This document shows positions 49,701-61,700 of a stretch of DNA of 64,000 bases, piece by piece (position 1 is the first letter of the stretch; each line of letters begins with the position of its first letter). The notes under the pieces are model-generated. The model worked only from the letters and a program-made list of their open reading frames with translations. It searched no databases and had not been told where the DNA came from. A program made the position numbers and the translations under genes. The stretch is from Brachyhypopomus gauderio. Taxonomy: Eukaryota > Chordata > Actinopteri > Gymnotiformes > Hypopomidae. The stretch is taken from assembly GCF_052324685.1 (NCBI RefSeq), contig NC_135222.1:5422920-5486919 (forward strand). The letters run 5' to 3'.

Positions 49701-52700
49701 TGTTAACCTGTGTAGATGCTGAACATATATATCTATGTTGTGATTTGGCTGTACAGTTTTGGGGAATCCATATCTTTTGGTCCTGGGCCAACACGCATCT
49801 GTGAGAGGAGTTAGCAGGGACCTGCTGGTCTGGAGCTTGGTCCGTCTTGAGTCTGGAGAAGGTCGGCGATGTACCATCAGTCCAAGACCACTGGCCTGCA
49901 GCGCCCGAAAGTCCTGACCATACAGTGACTATGAGTGTCCGCACACAGGCAACAAAGCAATGGGCATTTCTTACAACACATAGCTATCCGTGTCCTCACC
50001 AATCCAGAACGGTTGTTTTCCCGCGAGCTTCCACAGCCACTTCATATGAGCCTTTGAACGAACGCTCGTCAAATGACCGTCGAGCCTAAATTTGCAGAAG
50101 CAGTGAATGAAAGTAACTGAATTTGCATATTCATAACGGTCTATATTGGATGCAAAGGAAAGGCGGTAGCGGTGTGATTAACATACTGTGTGCAGGCATG
50201 CTGCGCACTGCTCCAACTGGCCTCACCAGGGCTCAGGATGTAGCACCTCCGTCTGTAATGGCTCCACCCACCGAGACAGCCAACACCAACCGCCTTGGCA
50301 GACTGGTAATGAAAGGAGGGGAAAATGTACGTAATGAGATGAATGACGGAAACAGTTGTGGGTGTTGTATTTTTATTCTGCAGTTTTATTCCCTGGAACT
50401 TTGAAGAATTTGTCTTTCCGACAATCTTTCCGAGTTCTCCGACCTCCCCTTCCGCATTCCTGCGTACAGTCCTCTAACTGCAGCTGATTAACCAAGATCA
50501 CGGTGTGCACCTGCACACAACAACAGGATCCCCCAACCTTGTGCTGCAGTACGGATGAACTGAAGCCTGCATCTCTCTGGGGAGTCTCTACTGGTCTGAG
50601 ATCAGTGGGATGTCCAGCCCAGCTCCAGATGGGTGTGATCTCCAGCTCTGGGTGGACACGGGGTCTCTCCTCCTCCCGTCTCACTGCGGTCAGCCCATGG
50701 AACTAACAGCAGGACAAATAAAGTACAATTACCCCATCATAAACTGGGGTCTATAGTACCAACAGGTCTATAATACCAGAATTTCTGTAATAAGTTAAAC
50801 TTACAAAAGTTTTAAAAGTAATGAAAGTAATGTGCTATTACAAAAACCTAATATTAGAAACCTCTTTAGATTACTCACTGTCCACACTTTCTCTTGATGT
50901 CTTCTTTCTTCTGGTGAAAAAACCTGAAAAGTTCAAAGAAAAAATATCTTCTCAAAGCAAGATAGAACGTAGCACCTTAAATAACTAGCCGGCAGCTATT
51001 AACAGCCATGCAGCCTGTGAGAAGAGAATGACGTACGTGTCCAGTGTTGCTCAGGAGTTTCGTCTGTCTCCTGCCTTGGCTGAGGAAGGGCTGGTCCAGA
51101 GCCTCGCCCTCATTGATGCGGAAGAACTGGGTATGATGGGGCGTGTCCCCCCTCTGTGGCTGCTTTTCCCAATCGATCTCTGTGTTTGGGTCTGGAGTGA
51201 ACTCTTCTTCTAGTGGTGCTGGTGGTGGGGGCTGGTAGATGCTTGGAGATCGAAGGAGAGGAGGTTCCTTCTCATTGCCCTCAACCGCCAAATCCTCTTG
51301 GTCACACCTACCTGGTGGAGGACACTTCCATATGTAATGTAACCTAAGCTAAATAACTCGACTGTGTATGGTGGTTGTATTGGCGAAACTGGGGTTTACC
51401 ATCTCGCGGATCCACAATCTCCACCGAGGCTCTGCGTCTCTGTCCCAAAACAGCATTCTTCTGGGCTTTCAGGACCACCTCCAGGTTCTCATGATTCTCC
51501 TCCAACCCGTCATCATTAAGGTAAATGTTCCAGAATTTTATACTTACTCCTGCAGTAGTTGGGAAGGATACAGACAGGGGGAAACAGAGACAATCAAAGA
51601 GCACATGAATGATGCACCACCCCTCCCACTGTTCCACAGACCACACAGCACTGGAAAATCACAAACCTTAACCTTCTGCATATAAACAATTACAACTACC
51701 TAATTGAAATATAAAATAAGAACATAAATATCAAGGATAAACATGTAGCCTATAATCCAAGCATGTGTAACTGTATCTGACGTCAAATAAAACGTTTCCT
51801 CACGGTACCCTAGTTGTTTGACATGTTAATCTATCGTGGTTAAAATGAAACATCACCTGGATCAAACTGGATCAGACTGGCAGAGCTGTGGGTGAAGTCC
51901 TTGCCTGCTTTGGCCGTGCCCTCTTCAGCCTGAGACAGAGAGGAGTTGGGCATTTCAGCTCCGATCACCTTCAGCGTTCCCTTCACCTGCAGCCTGACGC
52001 CACGGCCCCCTGCCTTTAACTTTACTGCTGGCAATATCACCTGTATGCCAACGTAGGCGGGGTCCCTGCTGTTCCCAGTGCGCGTCACCTGCACGGCAAG
52101 AGTTCCTGCGTTCTCGCAAACGCGGTAGCAGGAAGCCATCAGCTCCACACGAGACCACCTGAGTTCCATTCTGGGTTGGCAGACAAGAAGGAGAGAACAC
52201 TCGTTCGCACTAAGACTGCAATGCGTAACAAGTCTATTTCAGACACATCGCCATGGAGTGACATCGCCTTGTGACAAATGACTAAACAAAGCGTTTGGCT
52301 TTGAATGATGTCCATTATGCTGTGGTGTGTAATAGTCGTACATAGTTTGCTATGACTATCATAATGCCAGTGTTACGTTAAATGAGCCAGTACAGAACTG
52401 TTTTTGTTGTGACTTGCCCATTTATGCAAATTGCACTGCTTTGTAATGCACAAATAATAGATAGATATTTGAGCAGACTACTGCAAATTATATTTAGTCT
52501 ACTAGAACCTTAATATAACCTAAATATGTGCGTGAAATAGTGATGTGAACCCTGACCTGTAGAAGATGCTGAATAGTAACCTAAAATACATTGTAATTCG
52601 CACAAGTGCATTTACGTACACTTCTGGGAGCATGGTGTTTCCAGCTGGGTCTGACAGCCGGAACTCGAAGCTGTCTGCAGTCACCTCCATGTCTGAGGGA

Positions 52701-55700
52701 ACGACGTACCGCAGTGCACGCTGGTCCACGTCCTTCTGGGTGAAGCGGCCTTTGACGTAGCCACCTGTGAACGTCAGAACGTTGTCGCCACACCTGAGGC
52801 TATGTCCACAGCTCTAATGCTTCCAGGGCAGCGATTCCACAGAAAACCCACCTGTGATGGCGTTCTCAAGGTATCCAAAGTGCGGCGCTCGTGTGATAAT
52901 GAACTCCAGCTCTTGGACCGGACTGTCTGGGTCTGAAGCCTGCAGGTCTTTGGAGGTCAAGTAGATGACCTGTTTGTCTTCTTGTAGTGTCTCTACTGTG
53001 CTGGGGATTCCTTTGTTGACAAGGTTAGGTGGGGTCTTGTCTAAAACTTCTATCTGTAAATTTAATTGGTAAAAAAAAATGCTTCTGTAGTTGGCCACAA
53101 GAGGGAGGCATCTTGATGTTTTATGATCATAAAGCAGCCTCGTTCTACTTATGTTGAGCTAAAAGTGCATGTTAAAATATTAATGTAATGTTTAAAAAAT
53201 GTAACGTTTTAAAATTACTGTTAGAAATAACACATAAGAGGACTATGGCAGTGAATTTATTGGAGGTAAGTGGAATAACTAGAGTATTAGGAGCATCTAT
53301 TTGTAGTACTACTTGTTTCTGTGCCTGGCACAACATTTAGCAGGTAGAATGTAGATATTTCATTTCTAGTTACTACAGTCCCCATGCACTGAAAATATTG
53401 TTTAACTAGTTAACTACGGGACACTCAATGGGATATTAAAGTATGGTAGAGGTGTTCATATTTAAACAGCAAATCGTAATGACTGTCAATGTAACCCAGC
53501 TAAGAGTCTACATTTTACACACCGTAGGAGCATTAATTCGTAATTTTAATTAATAAATCTGAGTGGGACGGACCTAAGCAGTAATTCATCACCCCGATAA
53601 AAGTATGTTGTGCATTTCGTGACCCCAAGCAGGAAATTTTAAACCGGCCTTTTTGAAAGGGCTTCAAACGTTTGACCTGCTCATAGAACCGTGTAAAAGC
53701 CAAACAAAACCATGTGATGAAGAATAAATCTAATTGTGTGTTGATAGGAATCTAATCTGTTTTAATGGCAAACATGTCCTGTGGTTACCTGTATGGTGAA
53801 CACCGCCGCCTGCTCCTTCAGCTGTCCCAATGACAGGTAGCCTCTGTTCGTCCCGTCAGAGGGCTGAAAGGTGAACCTGTCGATCTTTGCAGGGCTGTTC
53901 AGATGCTGGTAGGTCAGATGCATGTTGTCTACGTCTAACTGTGTGAAGTGCGTCAGGTGAAGCCCTTTTAGAGCCAGCCGACCAAACTGCGGCGGCTGGA
54001 TCAGGGTGTAGACCAGGCTCTCCACAGCTGTGTCGGGATCGGTGAGTTTGAGGTGTTCAGGTGAGATGGTTCTCGTTGTGCCCTCCACTAGCTGAAGGCC
54101 TGCGTTGATGCTGAGAGTGGGTGGAATGCGGTCGGCGTGCTCCACCATGAAGATCAGCGAGCCGCCCCTGGACTTCACGCCGTTGCTGACATCAAAGCTG
54201 GAAAGGGGGTCAAAACAAGGACCGTCATGTGGACATTTAGCGAGATCTTCCAGTGCTTTTCAATCTATCAACATTATAAACAATGCTTGGGGGAAGATTC
54301 CTGTCTTAAAAGAGACGTGAGGTTTAGTTAAATCGATTCTTGCCATCTGCTATACCATTTGCTACGTTTTGTGCTCTTTGTGAGAATCGGAGGGTGCCCG
54401 ATAAACACAGGGTACCGTGGCGTCACGCTAGGGCCACAACCGAGGGGCTGAATGGTGATGGAGTGAACGAGAGGCGCAGAATCCACACTCAACACTCTGC
54501 CAAGCTAGTCAACCCTCACCCAGCACGCGCGCACGCGCACCACCCCTGCGGGCTGTGCAGCTCGACGGCCGATTGTTGCCAGCCACGGTAAACAGCGCGT
54601 GCCTGTCACCTGGGCGCTGGTCGTTCCTTTTCATTCGGAGCCAAAGCAGAGAAACATCTGGCATCGCCATTGTCCCACATTTTTGCTCGGTAATTGTGCC
54701 CAGAGTTGCAGTCGTGGAGGCGATGCCAGCCCGAATTATTACTCTCCTAATAATGCCCATTCATCATCCGCCTGTCACAAGCGAGCAGAGGGAGGAACGG
54801 GGCCCCCCAAAAAACACCTTCTGCCTCTCCGCTTTCCTTCCCTCCCTCCCTCTGTCCCTCTCTCCCTTGGCCTTCGTCGGCTGCCCGTTTTGACACACAG
54901 GTGTTCACTCAGGTGTTTCCTGATCGAAGGCTCTGCTGTCACTAGCCGCCTGCCATAAGAGCAAATACAAGCTGTTCAGGAAAAGACACACACAAAAAAT
55001 AATAATACATGTCCTGTGTGGTCCAGTTGCAGCAGTGACTCTGGCTGTCTGGGGTACAAGATCTTCAGTACTTGTGATGTTCAGAAGAATCAGTGCTTCT
55101 GCTGGTCGTAAATCTGGAAATCACAGTACAGTGATTCTGTGTTTATGGCATCTGCCCCCCCCCACCTGTTGAGACCTGCCCCAGCCAGGAGTGTCTGTCC
55201 CAGCTGCAGCATGAGGCGAAACCTGGCCAAGAGGGGGGGCACAGGTCAGGCAAACGCTGCCATCTCTGAAGTCTGACAGATAAGCTGTAAAAGGACATTA
55301 AGATTCTCCCCCTTTTGGCTCTTTTCTCTGCCAGTGGCCGAGAGAAGGCTCCGCCTCCTTCGAGACTACTCTGCCCCGTAATCTGAAAGGATTAAACTGC
55401 TTTTAATATCATGTATAATACCACATGTTTTGCTGTATATATGTGAACATGTACGGTGTTAAATTACCGATCACTACTGACTCTAGGTCAGTTCATTAGC
55501 TGTATGTGTAGTGCTTGCATTTAGTCATGCATGAGTCTTCAGACATGGGACTGACCTGAAGGAGTCGCGGTCAGCAAAGTGGCTGTTGTCGTGCGTGTAG
55601 CACACCCGTTGGGCCGCCACGTCCATCTGGGTGAAGGAATACAGAGGCACGCCGGGGAACTGGGCCATGTGCAGGTGTCCGCGCTCAGGTAGGACGGTCA

Positions 55701-58653
55701 CGGTGTAGACGAGCTCATCGGGTCGGCTCCCGCTGTCCGCCGCCATCAGGACGTCTGTGGTCAGCACCACCCTCTCGCCTTCCATTATTGTGATGGGTTT
55801 CGTGCTTAGAGCGATGTTGCCTGTAGAATGTCAGTGGGTCAGTTCAAGGAACAGAGAGTATCGGGACGTGGTGTGTGTGGACACATGGACGGGCTTTTTC
55901 GTACCCTTCGGGACGGTGCGGACGGAGATGAAGAAACTCTGTGGGGGTGTCTGGTTGTCCGTATCGCTGAGGTAAAAGTGGAACCTGTCGTGGCCTTTGA
56001 ACCCACTGAGCGTCGTGTGCTTGTACCACAGGCGGTTCAACTCCACGTCCTCCTGTGTGAAGTTCTGTCCCGCGTTTAGTTCGGCCCACGCGGCCTCGGT
56101 CTGCGCACAGCCACGCGGGATATGTTGGTACGTGTGGTCACAACCGTCATCGTCAGTGCACGTTACTCACGCTGCTTCATGACGGAGCTGACCTTGAGCT
56201 GCAGAAGGCCAAACCTGGGGCTTGCGTTGAGGACGTAGTAGACCTGGTCACTGGGGGTGTCGCGGTCCTCTGCCTCCAGGACCACACTGGAGATCACCCG
56301 TCTGCCGAGAGCATCCAGCTCCACACCTGCGTTCCTGTGTAAGAGGAAGAGTGGGGGGAGGGGAAATATAGCGGTGGCCCACGCCAAGCCTGCAAGCTCA
56401 CGTCATTGCTAAATTAAAGCCGGATGCATTGTAGCCAGCTGCCTTTGGAGGGAAGAGAGAGAGAGCGCGCGAGCGGCCTATCGCTGCAGTCCGCACGGAG
56501 AGCGTGCTACGCCTGTGTGTGTGCTCAGTGTGCCTGTGTGCTGTGTGTACACCCTCTGCCAATTCACTAAGTCAAAAGTAAAAGAATAAATAAGCGATTA
56601 AAACAAGCCTCTTGATCTTTTGGGGGGGGGGGGGGGGGGGGGGGGAGGTAGAATAAAGCACCGGGATTTGGTGAAGGATGTCATTTGATTTCCAGCCACA
56701 CGGGGTGCTGCAGCTTCCCCAGCCTCTCGAAGTCTTAGAAAAGGATCTGTCTGTTGTTAAACAACTCACCCTCCCTTACGTCCCCATGCGGTCTCCTCTG
56801 CTGAATTCCCACTCCCCTCCCCCTCCCGAGTCCGCCTTTCTGGCTTGGAATTTGTCCCAGGGCGTCCTTACTTGAGGAGCTGTGGCTTTTCATCGTTTAC
56901 CGGTAGGACGTGGACCCACGCCGTCCCCAGGACAGTGTGCCTGCCATCTGTCAGCTGCAGGATGAAACTGTCCTGAAGGGTTTCCGTGTCATCATGCATA
57001 TACGTGATCTCCATTCCTGTTGACCATGACAAGAGGGACAGTGTCAAGAAACGCTTGATTAAGAAGGGACACGGGACACGCACACGGATGAGTCCACTCG
57101 TCGAACCTCGGCTTTTACAGGTAGTAAAACATGGACAAACGTCTAAGAGGTCTTTCTAAATGACGGGGCAACTGCACTTCTGTGATGCTCTATCACTGTC
57201 TGGCAGGGCGGCCTACGTGATCACCAGGTGCGTGGTAGCTGGGAGCTAATTGCCCAGGAAGGGACTCTGAACATGCAGCAGAAGCACTGCAGGCTCTCCA
57301 TGACCTCTGTCTCCTGCAACATCTGTTCAGGGAGCCTGGACCCCAGAGACAACAAGCCAGTGCCCTCTGCAATGCCCAGGGGCTGCCAGCCTGTGCTGCC
57401 GATGTCATGCTTACACACACACACACACACACATACACACACACACACACACTGAGCCCCCTCATGAGAGTGCTCTATGAGCAACCCCCACCCACCACCC
57501 CACAGAGCCAGGCAGGTCGGGGAGACTGCAGGCAGGTGGAGAGGATCTGACCTCGTCGTAGTTCCTGTACGGTGAAGGAGTGCACCGGCAGGCTCTTCCG
57601 CTGGAGCTCCACGTCCGTCCCCGTATCCCGACTCGTCTGAAGGCCATGCGTGCCGTCCAGCAGAGTCCCATGAGTGGGGGGCACCAGGACAGTAATGCTC
57701 AACGTGTCTGGTGGGGCGTCCAGGTCTACTGCATGGAGAATAGCAGGGCTCAGACCTTTCACTCCTCCTTCTGTGACCTTTGGCGACAGGGGAGCAGAAA
57801 GAGGAGTGAGTTTGTCGAAGTACGACTCGGTTCACTTTGTTCCGGAATGTCATCCAGAGGTCAAAGGCCCGTAAGTGACTGACCGTGAAGTTGTGGAGCT
57901 GCAGAGATGGGGCCTCATCGTTGGTGGGGTTGATGATGACGTAGAAAGACGCGGGCTCCGACTTGTGCACCCCGTCACTGACGCTAACGGTGAAGCGGTC
58001 AGCTATGGGCTCCACACCCTGGTGCACCGACTGGACGTAGTTGATGAATCCAGAACTCAGATGGAACTGGCTGAAAGAAACTTGATTCAGACAGCATCAC
58101 TTAGTGGATGTCTGTGAGGGTGGGTCTCGGCGTTATTTGCAGGTCGGGTCCGGGGGTGTTGGCACTGACCCACTCTGATTCCGGCGTTGCTCTTCTCGAA
58201 GCCCGGAGACGGCAGCGTGTTCTCCAGAAAGCCGTGCTGCGGCTCGGTCTCCAGGTGGAAGGTCAACTGCTCGGGTTTGGTGTCCGGGTCCGTAGCTGCC
58301 AGCACTCCACCACACAGACACACAGTGGAGCCCTCATTCACCGCCACGTTTCCTAACAGGAAGAGACAACGTACACATGATTTAGTTCCTCAAGAATTCA
58401 GTAGCTGTCAGCCAGCCTGCATTTCTGTGATATTTTATGTTTTATGAGATATTTTTATGTTCCACACTACAGAGTTATTCCCTAGGAGTCTTTACTTTTG
58501 TTTATCAGTTGTTTTATCCTAACAGGGTTGCAATGATTTATTTCCTCTCACTCTACCTGATGCTACTTTTCTATCTCCCACACTCCTCACTCTCTTCATC
58601 CCACTATTTCTGTCTCTCCTTCTCACTCTCCGTACCCCAATGTGCCCCTGTCC

Positions 58654-58718
<65 letters not shown>

Positions 58719-61700
58719 TCCTTCTTTTTCGGCTCCTGGCCAGCCTGCTGCCACCTGGGTGCTGATAAAGCCATCATGCCCACGCTTACTGGCATCTGCT
58801 CCCATTTACTGCACTGATAAATAATGAATGGGGAGTGGGCACGGAGGAGGTGGCTGCATTCGAATCCAGCGCCTCAACCAGGGGGAGGGGGATTAATGAC
58901 CAGCAGTTTGGGATAAAGGTGATAAAACCATCCTCCCTGAATGAGGCATGGGGTGGAGGGCTGGTGGGTGGGGGGGGGCAGACCGCCTCATTCTGCTGGC
59001 TTAATGCTCTTATGTCAGTCGTTCTTTATCCACTGTAAATTAATTAAACAATTGCGTTCCATCCCGCAGCGGTCCTGGTCTGGTGTGCGGTAGCGATCCT
59101 GGAGAATGTGCCCTCTTTTCTTTCCCAGGATTTGGAGAATTAGAGATCAGCGTCGGGACTGTATGGGAGGGAGGAGCCTTGGCAGCAGGAGACGCGGCAT
59201 GGACGGCTTTGGGCCCGAGTCGTCTTTTTAAAAACGTTCTATTGTCTCCTCCTCTGCCTCATTGTCCAGCCGAACCCGCGGGGGCTTGCGGGGACTCGGC
59301 GCCAACTGCTGTTTCGCACCGCACTCCGGCGGTAATCCCAGTCACACGAAACCAGCTCCTCAACCCCTGAATGGCCCCGCAGCAGGCATGCTGGGAAATC
59401 ACACAGGCGTTCGAATCAACGCCCAGTCACTCTCCTCCTTCTTGTCATTGTCTGAGAGTAGCCACTGTTTTCTATTGATGATTACAAGGATGCTTGTTTT
59501 GTCAGTCTGGGGAGGTTAGAGAAAATCCCAGCTGCGACTCGAACCTTCGACCGTACGGAGACACGTCACTATCTTAACATTCCATACAGACTGGAGCAGC
59601 CAGGGATTAAGTAGTCCATCACCTACTGTTACAGTTTAAATGCAGAACATGCCAAGGTCCGGAAATCTCTGGTTGTATTGTTTTAATCCTTAAATAAAGG
59701 TTTTCATTAATGTGAATGAATTAGATATCAACCAAAGACCTGGAAGAATTATCAACATAATTGAGAAATCTGTATTGTCCTGTAGTCACCAAGTAATGGT
59801 CTAGATGTGAAACATGTGGCATGTCCACCAAAGAGCTAGCCCAGCTTTTCTGTAAATAACTGCTGGTCTTTAGAAGTTGTTTACCTGTTGTTATGGACGG
59901 TGGCTGATTGTTGACAGGGAGAATAGTGACGTTGAGATCATAGACAGGAAGTGTTCCATGTAGAGGGACCGGCGGTGGGAGAGAATCTTCCTGACAGCAA
60001 CCATCTATTGCCCCGCCCTCTCCATCTGATACTATGAGGGTAACAATGTCTGACACAGGGTCTTGGCCAATCTCACCTCCTGCATACAGAGAAACAGCCA
60101 ATGGGGAAACAGCAAATATCTGTGTTTACAGACATGAATCTCACTTCCAACAATAGGAAGCATTTGCTTGTGGGAAAACAAACATTAGAATAACCAATAT
60201 CAGCATTCATAGACAACACCTGCTACATGTCCCATGGGGCAATACTGGCCCTTATATACATGAATAAATTGAAAATTGAAATAATGCATTTTCTTGCACA
60301 AACATGTTGGTACATTCCAGTAAGACAGTGTACCAACAATAAACTTTAACTGACCAATAAGTGAAGAGATTCTTGCTGAAAGTGATCACGTGCTGAATGC
60401 GGTGCAGTTATGGTCAGATGCCCCGCCCTCCCCTCACCTGTGTGCAGGTAGGAGATGAGGCCGTGGAGCACATCGAGCTGTGTGAACTTCTCCACGGTGA
60501 ATCGGTTCTTCTGCAGAGTGCCGCGCATGGGTGTCCGTGCCAGCATGTAGGTTAACCGCGCGTCGTCGCTGTCAACGTCTGTGGCGAACAGGTGCTCGGC
60601 AGTGATGTACACATGGCCTCCTTCATCGCAGGACAGTCCCGCACGCAGGCCTGAACCCAGCTGCGGGGGCTCGTCGTTCACCGGGATGACCTAAATGCGG
60701 GATCGAGAGAGACGGACAGGACCAAACCATGGCTGGAGTTAGCACAGCTTAGCCTAGGTCAGGGGTCGGCAACCCGCGGCTCTAGAGCCGCATGCGGCTC
60801 TTTGGCGCTGCCCTAGCGGCTCCCTGGAGCTTTTTCAAAAATGTTTGAAAATGTAAAAAGATGAGGGAGAGAAATATATTTTTTGTTTTAATATAGTTTT
60901 TGTAGGAGACAAACATGACACCAACATTCCTAACGTTTTCCAATGCTGTAAGAATGTGTAGAATAAATGAAACTAAATTTCAACGAAGATTTGTGTCTAG
61001 CCTGCGACGCACGTTTCTATTAGCAGGGCGAGATGAGGCAGGTGGCTGTTGTAAACACACCGGCGGCGAGCTTGAAGACGTCACTCGCCAGAAAGCTCAA
61101 CTTGGCCAAAGCCACAAATGGAGCGAAATTGAAAGCCTCCCAACACCCGAGAAACTTGTCTATGACACATGAATGCTCTTCCTGACAATTATAGGAACAT
61201 GAAGACATGCATTTGGGGTATTATCCATCTTTGGATCAACATACCTGTGCGAACAGATATTTTCAAACATGAACTACATCAAATCAAAATATCGCACCCG
61301 CCTCACAGATGAGAGTTTGCAGTCCTGCGTCAAGATTAAAGTTACATCTTACATGCCCGATGTTGAGAAGCTGACCAGTGATGTCCGAAAACAGAAGTCA
61401 CATTAAACGGGTTGTTTAGTGCCCAAATAGCCTAAGGGGCATGTTATGCACGTTCCATTTTGTTGTTTTGTCGAATCGTAAAAATAAAAATGACATCAAA
61501 AATCAGATTTATTTATCAGGGTTGCCAACTCTCACTATTGAGCGTGAGACACACGCATTTGACCGTCTTCACACGCTCACACGCCACACAACCGATTTCT
61601 CGTTAGTTTATTTACCTATGTAGTTTATTTACCTCTGATCCACATCTACGATTCATTGAGTTACTAGTTCGCTCTGGCGCCAACCACTGGATATCGATCG

